A DNA stretch of 31,302 nt from CAZWES01 sp964632395 (GTDB lineage Bacteria > Patescibacteriota > Gracilibacteria > Peribacterales > Peribacteraceae), in assembly GCA_964632395.1 (NCBI GenBank), contig CAZWES010000015.1, positions 1-31,302 on the forward strand. Reading direction: 5' to 3'. This document shows, in pieces, positions 8,153 to 15,435 of this stretch (its first letter is position 1; each line of letters opens with the position of its first letter). Both the position numbers and the translations under genes were made by a program. Under the pieces are notes generated by a model that searched no databases, had not been told where the DNA came from, and saw only the letters and a program-made list of their open reading frames with translations.

Positions 8153-9409
8153 TTACTTGCCCATGCCACCAATCACCTCCTCATATTTCTCAACCATCCT
8201 CTCCACCGAAAATCTCTCTTTGACTACCATCGGCCCCACTTCCGCCAGCCTTTTCCAAATCTCCGGCCTTTGAATTTTTTCAATTGCTCCCCGCAACTCA
8301 TCCGCACTACCTGCTTTCACGATGATGGATTCCGATCCCTCGAGGTGAGATGCGATTCCGCAAACATCAGTAATAATCGTCGGAACCCCGGCTGCCATTG
8401 CTTCTGCAACACAAATTCCAAATGGGTCATGTTCACGACTTGGAAGTATCAGCGCATCAATTGAGGAGTAGAAGTCGTTGAGATCATCAACATGATCTGT
8501 GAATTTGATGCGATTTTCAGATGACCTTGCGAGCTCCTTCAGATTTTTCTCTTCTTTTCCTGTACCAACAATCGTCAGCAAAACATTGGGGGTGGAATTA
8601 ACAGCCTCGATGAGAAGATCCACACCTTTGTCATACGTGAGACGGGAGAGGCAGCCTATCCGGAATCCGGAATTCGGGACCCGGAATCCGGGACGAGGAA
8701 TTGCTGACAATTCCGAATTCCGAATTCCGGATTCCGGATTCCGATCCACTTTCCCATGAGCTGAGAACAATTCCATGTCAATGCCGTTCGGAATAGCAAC
8801 CACATCCTCCGGTCTCCACCCAAGCTTCACATAAATCTCACGGCTCAACTCCGAGACCACAACAGTCTTCACAAGCCTGCTCAGTTTACGAAGTTTTGGA
8901 AGCCACGGGTTTTTGGTGAGCCACCTACCCACTCGATCATGTTCTATCCACACCACATCTATTCCCTCTTTTACACACCACTCAGTCAGGAGAAGTTTTT
9001 CAGTGAGCGAAAGCATAAAGACTGTGATACCAAGTTTTACAACCGAATCAGTTGTGAGGATGCCGCTATCGAGATCAAACTCATGAGTTGTCTTAATTCC
9101 TTGTGGAGCGGAATATTCGGCCCACGAAACAGGTGGCGTGCTCTCAATTTTACTAATCAGCTTTTTCTTCATTTCCCCTTTTTTCCATAAAAAACTCACC
9201 GCTCCAAATTTTGTGACGGGAGGATCACTTATATAGAATTTTGTCGAAGGAACATCAATCTCCTTTGTTTTTTCTAAAAGTGTTGGGCAACTACCCAAGA
9301 ATCTCACGTAGTGCTTTTTTTCTTTTAGCCTCTTCATAAGGTTCAGGGTCTGCACTTCTGCTCCGCCGTAGCGGGATTCGAGTGGGAAGCGGGTGAAGAG
9401 AATGCGCAT
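8153..9409 (-). CDS. GT4 family glycosyltransferase with repeat insertion
   Basis: A 418-residue retaining GT-B glycosyltransferase. It starts MRILFTRFPLESRYGGAEVQTL, the usual acceptor-side loop. The C-terminal donor domain has CLSRLTYDKGVDLLIEA, the KFTDHVDDLNDFYSS segment and the donor-binding EHDPFGICVAEAMAAGVP with the E-x7-E pattern. The interdomain linker, about residues 222-251, is extended by a segment rich in Pro, Gly, Arg, Asn and Ser (such as NPESGIRNSE and RPGFRVPNSGFR) that is entirely encoded by the palindromic repeat at 8658-8745. The frame stays open, so the enzyme is probably intact. The acceptor and sugar are unknown; nearby sugar genes suggest a surface glycan. Confidence 0.87.
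   Translation of the reverse strand: MRILFTRFPLESRYGGAEVQTLNLMKRLKEKKHYVRFLGSCPTLLEKTKEIDVPSTKFYISDPPVTKFGAVSFLWKKGEMKKKLISKIESTPPVSWAEYSAPQGIKTTHEFDLDSGILTTDSVVKLGITVFMLSLTEKLLLTEWCVKEGIDVVWIEHDRVGRWLTKNPWLPKLRKLSRLVKTVVVSELSREIYVKLGWRPEDVVAIPNGIDMELFSAHGKVDRNPESGIRNSELSAIPRPGFRVPNSGFRIGCLSRLTYDKGVDLLIEAVNSTPNVLLTIVGTGKEEKNLKELARSSENRIKFTDHVDDLNDFYSSIDALILPSREHDPFGICVAEAMAAGVPTIITDVCGIASHLEGSESIIVKAGSADELRGAIEKIQRPEIWKRLAEVGPMVVKERFSVERMVEKYEEVIGGMGK
8658..8745. repeat. GGAATCCGGAATTC-type palindromic repeat inside a GT4 gene
   Basis: Arms 8658-8675 and 8722-8739 are perfect 18-bp complements built from repeated CCGGAATTC-like units. The segment 8661-8691 is identical over 31 nt to 11411-11441 in secA, and with one mismatch to the reverse complement of 24270-24300 in the UXS gene. 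Confidence 0.85.
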
Positions 9410-9418
9410 GGTGTGAGT

Positions 9419-9424
9419 ATTCTA
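9419..9424 (-). promoter_or_regulatory. -10-like hexamer of the 9409 GT4 gene
   Basis: TAGAAT on the minus strand ends 9 nt before the ATG at 9409, with no ribosome-binding site between. Confidence 0.5.
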
Positions 9425-9721
9425 CATGCTAAAAAAGTCGTTGTTTTTTGTAACACATTTATAGTTTTATCGTTCTGATCAACGTCATTTGAATAGATCT
9501 CTGAAATTATTGGAAGGGGGTGGCTGAAAAATGTTGTCTACGGCATAAAGCGCAGCGACGCACCTCGGCAGGGGAATCGCTGGCAGGCGCGTCTGTTATT
9601 ACAGACTCCAGTGGAGATGCGCCCTGCGGGTTTACCCGCCGTAGCCCCGAAGGGCGAAGGTGGGTGAAAAGCTGGAAGTCGTACTCTGGCTTGGGAGAAC
9701 CCCGTCCCCTTTCTGATAAAA
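9425..9721. other. Intergenic stretch with repeat fragments, no gene
   Basis: No credible gene is seen. The part around 9625-9665 (CCCGCCGTAGC, then GAAGGGCGAAGGTGGG) is an inverted-repeat fragment related to the segment inside secA at 10718-10760. The remainder is unremarkable and shows no promoter or RNA signature I can support. Confidence 0.45.
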
Positions 9722-9748
9722 ACGGGGACTCCTAGGAGGAGTCCCCTT
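9718..9748 (-). terminator. Rho-independent terminator
   Basis: On the minus strand, GGGGACTCCT and AGGAGTCCCC form a perfect 10-bp stem with a 3-nt loop, followed directly by GTTTTT. It lies 23 nt past the stop of the mini-ORF at 9771-9827 and would end that transcript, and possibly the toxin-antitoxin transcript upstream. Confidence 0.8.
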
Positions 9749-9770
9749 CCAGTAGGTTCGCGATTCTCCC

Positions 9771-9827
9771 TCAGGCGATCTTCTTTGCCTCTGGGGAAGC
9801 GCGAGCGTCGAGGAGGTCAATGTTCAT
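9771..9827 (-). CDS. 18-residue mini-ORF with strong ribosome-binding site
   Basis: Reads MNIDLLDARASPEAKKIA then TGA. CAGGAG lies 7 nt before the ATG, one of the clearest Shine-Dalgarno sequences in the window. The intrinsic terminator follows 23 nt downstream. A purine tract of repeated GGAGGA on the same strand (about 9908-9922) could pair with CCTCCTC inside the mini-ORF, which suggests a regulated leader or a small-protein mRNA. The peptide is hydrophilic with no membrane segment. I do not recognise it. It lies 131 nt downstream of the toxin gene on the same strand and could be co-transcribed with it. Confidence 0.45.
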   Translation of the reverse strand: MNIDLLDARASPEAKKIA

Positions 9828-9958
9828 GACTTTTCTCCTGCTCGCGATTACTGGAACGCGCATTACAGCAGAACAATACCGCTGTGAAGGCTATGTCCAG
9901 AATCCTCCTCCTCCTCCTTTTCAAGCTTTTTTGCACAAAATTTTGTTGATCAAATTTG

Positions 9959-10252
9959 CTATTTGTATACCTTTCCTTTTCCGCTGTGGCCACCCAAATC
10001 TATAAGATCGATGATCCTGCTGTTGTCTTCATTGAATCGCCAGATAATACGCAGATCATCAGTCACATGTGAACTCATGGCTAACTTTCCGTCTCTTTTT
10101 GCGATCGCCTTGTGTGTTTTAAGGGGTTTTGCAAAAGGATTTAGCTTCATTTTCTGCATAGCAGCATCCAATGCAGATGATATGGCAGGATTTTTCTTGC
10201 GGAGCCTTTTCATATCCCTAAGGAAATGGAGCGTAGCGTGCAATGAATACAT
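9959..10252 (-). CDS. RelE/YafQ-like toxin
   Basis: A 97-residue basic protein of the RelE/ParE superfamily, whose relevant members are ribosome-dependent mRNA interferases. Evidence is the size, the basic helical N-terminus (FLRDMKRLRKKNP), an LKTHKAIAKRDGKLAMSSHV central part, and the signature DDLRIIWRFNEDNSRIIDLI followed by a GGHSGKGKVY ending that resembles the usual G-x-H-x-x-VY. The start overlaps the antitoxin stop by one base (TGATG), which indicates translational coupling. ParE-type gyrase poisoning is less likely given the C-terminal signature but cannot be excluded. Confidence 0.82.
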   Translation of the reverse strand: MYSLHATLHFLRDMKRLRKKNPAISSALDAAMQKMKLNPFAKPLKTHKAIAKRDGKLAMSSHVTDDLRIIWRFNEDNSRIIDLIDLGGHSGKGKVYK

Positions 10253-10560
10253 CAGTGATCAGGGTCAGTTTCTGCCATTATTTCTTCGACGGACATTGTC
10301 CTGATGCCTCCTTTTGCTCTTTCTTCATTAAGTGAACGGATACCTTCCGAAAGGGATTCCTGCTCTTCATCAGTCAATTCAATTGTTGGTAGTGAATCTA
10401 TCCAGGCATCGATACGCTTTCTTTGCAGGAAATCATATGCAAGTGAGAGTGCGACCTTCATGAGCTCCGCATCGCTTAGAAGCTTGTACTGCATTCGCAG
10501 AGCATTGAGGAATTCCTCAACCTGTCTGGTTTTGTTGATTCTGATCTGCTTTGTAGCCAT
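10252..10560 (-). CDS. Antitoxin partner of the RelE-like toxin
   Basis: A 102-residue protein directly upstream of the toxin and overlapping it by one base. The N-terminus (MATKQIRINKTRQVEEFLNAL) looks like a short DNA-binding strand and helix of the ribbon-helix-helix kind. The acidic C-terminal half (LTDEEQESLSEGIRSLNEE, then EEIMAETDPD) is the sort of region that wraps the toxin. I start at 10560 rather than further upstream because the 5' part of the longer frame is the repeated operator. The specific antitoxin family is not identified. Autorepression through the 10562-10608 repeats is inferred. Confidence 0.75.
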   Translation of the reverse strand: MATKQIRINKTRQVEEFLNALRMQYKLLSDAELMKVALSLAYDFLQRKRIDAWIDSLPTIELTDEEQESLSEGIRSLNEERAKGGIRTMSVEEIMAETDPDH

Positions 10561-10561
10561 G

Positions 10562-10608
10562 GGTAGTAAAGGGTAATATGTACCTATTATAGGTAATAAA
10601 GGGTAGTA
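10562..10608 (-). promoter_or_regulatory. Toxin-antitoxin promoter and operator repeats
   Basis: Two near-identical direct repeats, GGTAGTAAAGGGTAATA (10562-10578) and GGTAATAAAGGGTAGTA (10592-10608), are 30 bp apart, about three helical turns. They flank a perfect 15-bp palindrome TACCTATTATAGGTA (10581-10595). The minus-strand -10 TATAAT (10591-10586) lies inside the palindrome, as expected for an autorepressed toxin-antitoxin operator. Confidence 0.65.
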
Positions 10609-10631
10609 AATCAAGCCCTTTTAGGCGAATT

Positions 10632-13388
10632 TCAGGTAACCCTCCCATGGCACTTCTTAAACTTCTTTCCACTCCCACACGGGCAGGGTTCGTTGCGGCC
10701 TATTTTCTTTTTGCCCACCGTAGCTCCGGAGCGAAGCGGAGGAGCGAAGGTGGGCAAGCCTTGGCCTGCGGAGATTTTTTGGATGGAGTCAGATCGCACA
10801 GCACTACCTCTGAGTGCAGAGCCTGCCCCAGTCTCAGTCAATTCATCTTCGATATCCTCAATATTTGTCTGCATTCCTTCCTGCTCTGCGCGTGCTCGTT
10901 CCATAAATGCCTGTGGAGCGAATTGGCGGAAATCAATCTGGAAAAGTGAGTGAACGATCGAGGATTCGACCTGCACGATTAATTGTTCGAACGACTGGAA
11001 GCCGCGGTCTTTATATTCAATTAATGGATCACGTTGTGCATATCCGGAAAATGCAACCTGCTCACGCAGATGTGCCATTGTGTCTATGTGCTCCATCCAA
11101 TATGTATCAATTGATCTGAGCGTCACAATTCGTTCAGCCTGTTCTACGATTTCCGGATCGTGCTCTTTACACTTTTCTTCATAAAGACTGGTTGCAAGTT
11201 TGACGAGGTGATCACGCAAGTCATCAGTTTTTTTATGTGCTGCAAGCTCACTGACTGTGGCTTTGGCGCCGAGTAGGGGATAGAGTGCTGCGAGGAGCTT
11301 ATTAACTTCACCCAAATCCCAGTCCTCGGGATCTTTTGCGGAAGCATGGACGGTTGTGATGTTAGAGATCTCATTTTCTATGTATGCAAGTATTTCCTCG
11401 TGCAAGGATTCGGAATCCGGAATTCGGGACCCGGAATCCGGCTTGTCCGAATTCCGAATTCCGGGTCCCGACCCATCCATCTTCTCCAACAACCTCTGCC
11501 TCCTCGTATAAATAATTCCTCTGTGCTTGTTCATAACATCGTCGTACTGCACAACGTGTTTTCGTGTATCAAAGTTATGGCCCTCAACTTTCTTTTGTGC
11601 ATTCTCGATTGCACGCGAGACCATGCGATTTTCCAGCGGAATATCGTCTGGAACTTTCATTCTCTCCATCATCGCTTTTAATTTATCGCCGCCAAAGAGG
11701 CGCATTAGGTCATCCTCCATCGAGACGAAAAATCTACTTTCACCGGGATCACCCTGCCTTCCCGCACGTCCACGCAGCTGGTTATCAATTCTTCTTGCTT
11801 CATGTCTTTCCGAGCCGATAATTGTCAAACCACCAACGTCAGTTACCCCTTCACCAAGCCTGATGTCCGTTCCGCGCCCTGCCATGTTTGTTGCAATGGT
11901 CACGGAGTTTGGTTCACCAGCTTTTGCAACTATTTCTGCCTCACGTTCGTGGTGCTTTGCATTCAAAATTTCATGCGGCACATCTTCTGCTCCCAAAAGT
12001 GCTGCAAGAGCCTCAGATTTTTCAATTGAAGTTGTACCAACGAGCACTGGTTGGCTCTTTTCATGCTTCTCTTTCACGATCTTTGCAATTGCCTTGAACT
12101 TGGCCTCCACAGTTTTGTAAATTGCGTCCGGTGCATCAATCCTGATCATTGGCATGTTCGTCGGGATAACAAAAGTCCTCAGTTTATATATCTGCTCGAA
12201 CTCAGTTTCTTCCGTTTTCGCGGTACCCGTCATCCCTGCCAACTTCTCATACAGTCGGAAATAGTTCTGGAATGTAATCGTCGCCAGCGTTTTACTCTCG
12301 CGCTGAATTTCAACTCTCTCTTTTGCCTCAATTGCCTGATGCAGTCCATGGCCATATCTGCGTCCCGGCATCAACCTTCCCGTAAACTCATCAACAATGA
12401 TGATTTCACCATCACGCTCAACATAATCCACATCCTTCTTGTAAACAGCATACGCGCGTAGGGCCTGTTCGATGTGGTGAACCTCCTCAAATCCGCGTTC
12501 GGTGTAAATGTTTTTGACTCCGAGCAAACTTTCCATCTGTTTGATACCTTCCTCAGTTAAAACTGCAGTTCTTTGCTTTTCATCAATTGTGAAGTGCTGA
12601 TCTTTGCTCAGGTTTTGAACAAGCCCCGCATACTGGCGATACTTTTCCGTGCTTTCCGCGGCAGGCTGGCTGATTATCAGAGGCGTACGTGCTTCATCAA
12701 CCAAAATGGAGTCCACCTCATCAACAATCGAGTAATTAAGTTTTCTCTGCACCTGCATCTCGATACTCGGAGCCATGTTGTCACGCAGGTAATCGAAGCC
12801 GAATTCATTATTCGTCCCGTAAGTAACATCAGAGTTGTATGCCGCTCTGCGCTCGGGCGGTTCTTTTTCATGGACTATCACCCCAACCGAGAGTCCGAGC
12901 ATTTCATACAGATACCCCATCCATTGTGCATCACGTTTTGCCAGGTAATCGTTCACCGTGACTACATGTACACCCCTATCAGTCAACGCATTCAAATACA
13001 CAGGCATCGTGCAAACCAAAGTTTTTCCTTCACCAGTCTTCATCTCTGCAATGTTGCCTTTGTGCAGCACTATTCCTCCAAGAATCTGGACATCAAACGG
13101 AACCATGTTCCATGCTTCTGTGCGGCTGCCAACCTCTACTTCCGTCCCGCATAAAAGCTGACAAGCGCGCATGACGAGTGCAAAAGCTTCCGGAAGCAGA
13201 TCATCAACTGTTTCCCCATCAGCAATTCGCTTTTTGTACTCCTCAGTTTTCTTCGGGAGATCATCTTTCTGGATATCGCCCATCTTCTCAAGTTCAGCTT
13301 TTACTTTTTTTACAGTCGGCCAGAGCTTTTTAAGCTCCTTTTCGGCAGGATCGCCCAGGAAGCGGTTGAGGGTGTCTACGAAGGACAT
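10632..13388 (-). CDS. secA: SecA preprotein translocase ATPase
   Basis: A 918-residue motor that drives unfolded proteins through SecYEG. Walker A is MKTGEGKT (residues 116-123), DEVD box at about 223, and TNMAGRGTDI motif in the second nucleotide-binding domain. The zinc-binding tail is GRNEPCPCGSGKKFKKCHG. Two segments look foreign. Residues about 640-659 in the helical scaffold region (including PDSGSRIPDS) are encoded by the 31-nt palindromic repeat family. Residues about 877-890 just before the zinc tail (TFAPPLRSGATVG) come from a second repeat type. Both keep frame. I choose ATG 13388, though MLRT at 13400 is an alternative. The gene is divergent from the adenosyltransferase across 30 nt. 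Confidence 0.97.
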   Translation of the reverse strand: MSFVDTLNRFLGDPAEKELKKLWPTVKKVKAELEKMGDIQKDDLPKKTEEYKKRIADGETVDDLLPEAFALVMRACQLLCGTEVEVGSRTEAWNMVPFDVQILGGIVLHKGNIAEMKTGEGKTLVCTMPVYLNALTDRGVHVVTVNDYLAKRDAQWMGYLYEMLGLSVGVIVHEKEPPERRAAYNSDVTYGTNNEFGFDYLRDNMAPSIEMQVQRKLNYSIVDEVDSILVDEARTPLIISQPAAESTEKYRQYAGLVQNLSKDQHFTIDEKQRTAVLTEEGIKQMESLLGVKNIYTERGFEEVHHIEQALRAYAVYKKDVDYVERDGEIIIVDEFTGRLMPGRRYGHGLHQAIEAKERVEIQRESKTLATITFQNYFRLYEKLAGMTGTAKTEETEFEQIYKLRTFVIPTNMPMIRIDAPDAIYKTVEAKFKAIAKIVKEKHEKSQPVLVGTTSIEKSEALAALLGAEDVPHEILNAKHHEREAEIVAKAGEPNSVTIATNMAGRGTDIRLGEGVTDVGGLTIIGSERHEARRIDNQLRGRAGRQGDPGESRFFVSMEDDLMRLFGGDKLKAMMERMKVPDDIPLENRMVSRAIENAQKKVEGHNFDTRKHVVQYDDVMNKHRGIIYTRRQRLLEKMDGSGPGIRNSDKPDSGSRIPDSESLHEEILAYIENEISNITTVHASAKDPEDWDLGEVNKLLAALYPLLGAKATVSELAAHKKTDDLRDHLVKLATSLYEEKCKEHDPEIVEQAERIVTLRSIDTYWMEHIDTMAHLREQVAFSGYAQRDPLIEYKDRGFQSFEQLIVQVESSIVHSLFQIDFRQFAPQAFMERARAEQEGMQTNIEDIEDELTETGAGSALRGSAVRSDSIQKISAGQGLPTFAPPLRSGATVGKKKIGRNEPCPCGSGKKFKKCHGRVT
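10718..10760. repeat. GTAGC-GAAG palindromic repeat inside the secA tail
   Basis: CCCACC (about 10719) and GGTGGG (about 10751) bracket an inner CTCCG-GAGCGAAGCGGAG hairpin. The copy at about 9628-9657 has the same ends (CCCGCC, GGTGGG) around a different centre. Here it encodes the Pro/Gly-rich linker before the SecA zinc finger. Confidence 0.6.
11407..11476. repeat. GGAATCCGGAATTC-type palindromic repeat inside secA
   Basis: Positions 11411-11441 are identical over 31 nt to 8661-8691. The right-hand part (11448-11470) carries the partly complementary CCGAATTCCGAATTCCGGG. It encodes SecA residues about 640-659. Confidence 0.85.
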
Positions 13389-13398
13389 TGTCCGGAGC

Positions 13399-13408
13399 AT
13401 GGTACCAT
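13399..13408. promoter_or_regulatory. Symmetric divergent -10 shared by secA and the adenosyltransferase
   Basis: The palindrome ATGGTACCAT contains TACCAT on both strands. On each strand the hexamer ends exactly 10 nt before the respective start codon (13388 minus, 13419 plus). The two hexamers overlap by two bases, so both directions cannot be occupied at once. This is inferred from sequence only. Confidence 0.45.
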
Positions 13409-13418
13409 GTCTTGAGCT

Positions 13419-13928
13419 ATGACCGTTGTTACACGACAAGGAGATTCTGGCGAAACTCAGCTTGCCACAGGCGAGAGGACATCCAAGACAAATCCCAGAG
13501 TCCATGCCTTCGGCACTGTAGATGAGCTTGATGCGCTGATCGGGGTTTTGCGCACTGAAGAAGAGTGCCCCTCAGAGATTTTTGAGAAATTGCTTTCGAT
13601 TCAGAAAAAGCTTTATGTTTTAAAAAGTGACCTCGCCCGTCCAACATCAGCTGGCGGCGGTCAGTGCATTGAAGAAAGTGATGTTGAAGAATTGGAGAAG
13701 TGGATAAGTGATGCCGAATCAAAACTTCCAGAACTTGATCATTTTATAATTCCCGGTGGTACAAAGCTTGGTGCCAAGCTCCATTTTGCGCGGACAGTTT
13801 GTAGGCGTGCGGAGAGGTGGGTCGTTGCGCTCTCGTGTCACGAAAAGATTAATATGGAGTGCCTAAAATATTTGAATAGATTGAGTGATCTGTTCTTTGT
13901 TTTGGCTAGAGAGGTGAATTTGGAGTAG
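13419..13928 (+). CDS. PduO-type cob(I)alamin adenosyltransferase
   Basis: A 169-residue enzyme of the PduO-type ATP:cob(I)alamin adenosyltransferase family, which makes coenzyme B12 from reduced corrinoid and ATP and works as a trimer. The N-terminal TRQGDSGETQLATGER matches the family ATP-binding loop. VDELDALIG, PGGTKLGAKLHFARTVCRRAER and YLNRLSDLFFVLAREVN match the helical core, including the conserved Arg residues near the active site. No other cobalamin gene is in the window, so salvage is more likely than synthesis. The TAG stop is the first three bases of the palindromic repeat that follows. Confidence 0.92.
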   Translation: MTVVTRQGDSGETQLATGERTSKTNPRVHAFGTVDELDALIGVLRTEEECPSEIFEKLLSIQKKLYVLKSDLARPTSAGGGQCIEESDVEELEKWISDAESKLPELDHFIIPGGTKLGAKLHFARTVCRRAERWVVALSCHEKINMECLKYLNRLSDLFFVLAREVNLE

Positions 13929-14043
13929 TGGCGCGGGTATGTTGCGAAGCAACTACCCGCGCAGGGGCAACGATGCTGACCGAAGATTTGTGAAAATAAT
14001 GCTTGCCCTGCGCGGGTAGCCTTCGGGCATACCCGCGCCACTA
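13926..14043. repeat. Nested palindromic element (GTGGCGCGGGTA family), full copy
   Basis: Perfect 16-bp terminal inverted repeats, TAGTGGCGCGGGTATG at 13926-13941 and its complement at 14028-14043, enclose a second inverted pair (13952-13969 and 14003-14019, one bulged base). Each half can also fold on itself. The left end supplies the TAG stop of the adenosyltransferase. A -10-like TATACT for the next gene lies 9 bp past the right end. Confidence 0.85.
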
Positions 14044-14051
14044 TTCTGCGC

Positions 14052-14057
14052 TATACT
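14052..14057 (+). promoter_or_regulatory. -10-like hexamer of the 14064 gene
   Basis: TATACT ends 6 nt before the GTG at 14064 and supports that non-ATG start. Confidence 0.45.
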
Positions 14058-14063
14058 TATCTC

Positions 14064-14309
14064 GTGACACCTGTAAGAGACTTAACCGGCGACGAAGCTC
14101 GTCAGCTAATCGATGACATCCTTGCACGCACGATGGAGGACTTTATCATGCACTTTAGTTGGAAGAAGGGTGAAACAAAGAATCAGATCGAGCAGCACTT
14201 GAGCTTCCATGGAACATGGAATGCGCAGGAAATTATGGCAACAGGGAAAGGGCGCAATCAGCAGATTGAGGAGATAATTAAGCGGAGCATGAAAGGTGAT
14301 AAGAAGTAA
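14064..14309 (+). CDS. Small hypothetical protein, GTG start
   Basis: An 81-residue soluble protein that I do not recognise. It looks all-helical, with a charged amphipathic first helix (LTGDEARQLIDDILARTMEDF), a central MHFSWKKGETKNQIEQHL segment and a basic C-terminus (IEEIIKRSMKGDKK). A nucleic-acid-binding or adaptor role is possible but unsupported. It converges on the second pilin gene with a single base between the two stop codons, and no terminator is seen there. Confidence 0.65.
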   Translation: MTPVRDLTGDEARQLIDDILARTMEDFIMHFSWKKGETKNQIEQHLSFHGTWNAQEIMATGKGRNQQIEEIIKRSMKGDKK

Positions 14310-14310
14310 C

Positions 14311-15411
14311 CTATGTTCCACCTGTTGCGATTACTTCAAGCTGACCCTGGCTCAGGGGTTCTGTATAAATACGGACGTCATCTATCAACCCCTCAAATAC
14401 ATTGGTTCCTGCGCTTGATGGTGCATTAGCTATCCAAACGTCGGGTGATCCTCCGGTTCGGAGTGCTCCACTTTTGGATTGGCATCCGGCCTGTTCTCCG
14501 TTTTTGTAAATACACATTCGGGATCCATTGTAAGTGGCGGCAACATGAGTCCATGTATCTATGCTCACCGATCCTGCGCTTAAGGTTGCTTCTGATCCTC
14601 CGGCATGCAACCGGAAGAATATCTCATCATCATTATCATTTATTCCCAACTTCCACCAATAATCCGGGTAGGTTGCTCTTGCAATTATGGTTGGTTCAGC
14701 TGTTGTTGTTTGCCATTTGATCCATGCCATTAGTGCCATCGTGTCTTCCGGCATCGCAAAATCATCAATGTCAACATGCTCACTTCCGCTGAAATCACGG
14801 CTGTATGGATTATTGAATGTAAATCCTGCATTCGGAGTATCACTAGATGCGGTACTTGAGCCTACGTATGAGCCATCGTGATCACCGGTCACATCTGCTG
14901 CAGTTCCGCCTGTGCTCTCATCCAACTTCCAATACGCAATCGCCTTCGGGAATGGTTCGCAGCCTCCGCCTGCGGTAACATCCTGATCTTCGTATGTTGA
15001 AAAAACTCTTCCGCGCCCCGAACTAAGATATATTTCATATCCACTGAAATTTGCATTGGTCTCAGCCTCATCAAACGGCATGCAGACGATATATCGCGGA
15101 ATCAGTTCATCAATATTGATGCACTCAACATCAGTTTTTCCATATCGGCAAATTGGTTTTGCATTTGCTTCCCCCTCTGGGATATTCCTGTCGCCAGGAT
15201 AATCCACGCGATCAACAATGTACTGGAAAAAGGCTCTTTCGATTTGCTGTGCCCGGTATGCACGTCCAACGTTCTCAACTCCTAAGAATTGTTTAATGGG
15301 ATTAATGGCAGCGATAGTAACTCCAGCAAGAATTGCAACTATGGCCATTCCGAGCAGAAGCTCTAAGAAGGTGATGCCGGGGCGGGTGGTATTGCGATTA
15401 ATAACAGTCAT
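14311..15411 (-). CDS. Type IV prepilin-like protein with LamG domain (second copy)
   Basis: A 366-residue protein with a type III signal: RPGITFLELLLGMAIVAILAGV, with Gly at -1 and Glu at +5 of the mature chain, so prepilin peptidase should process it. Residues about 20-150 form the pilin stalk with Cys pairs. Residues about 158-362 (starting AIAYWKLDEST) are a LamG/concanavalin-like jelly roll with GLIDDVRIYTEPLS near the end, the usual LamG_3 finish. Extracellular display on a pilus-like fibre and carbohydrate or surface binding are inferred. An upstream ATG at 15426 is possible, but a TACTAT element abuts it, so I prefer 15411. It follows its paralogue after about 25 nt. Confidence 0.85.
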   Translation of the reverse strand: MTVINRNTTRPGITFLELLLGMAIVAILAGVTIAAINPIKQFLGVENVGRAYRAQQIERAFFQYIVDRVDYPGDRNIPEGEANAKPICRYGKTDVECINIDELIPRYIVCMPFDEAETNANFSGYEIYLSSGRGRVFSTYEDQDVTAGGGCEPFPKAIAYWKLDESTGGTAADVTGDHDGSYVGSSTASSDTPNAGFTFNNPYSRDFSGSEHVDIDDFAMPEDTMALMAWIKWQTTTAEPTIIARATYPDYWWKLGINDNDDEIFFRLHAGGSEATLSAGSVSIDTWTHVAATYNGSRMCIYKNGEQAGCQSKSGALRTGGSPDVWIANAPSSAGTNVFEGLIDDVRIYTEPLSQGQLEVIATGGT

Positions 15412-15435
15412 GTAAATGGCGTTCATATAGTATGT

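Noticed and set aside
7879..8172. N-terminal extension of the amidase-SpoIID protein by about 98 residues
   Set aside because: The extension translates palindromic repeats. A proper signal peptide and a -10 element fit the start at 7878.
8658..8745. CRISPR-like repeat array
   Set aside because: The repeated units are short, inverted and contiguous, with no unique spacers of even length.
9355..9378. Repeat fragment at the start of the 9409 GT4 gene
   Set aside because: It resembles the GTAGC repeats, but the encoded RYGGAEV is a normal GT4 motif, so the match is coincidence.
9963..10304. Plus-strand frame opposite the toxin
   Set aside because: It is antisense to a recognisable RelE-family gene and has no supporting signals.
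11527..12120. Long plus-strand frame opposite secA
   Set aside because: It is antisense to a gene with full SecA motifs, and its translation is Ser/Phe/Cys-rich without domain features.
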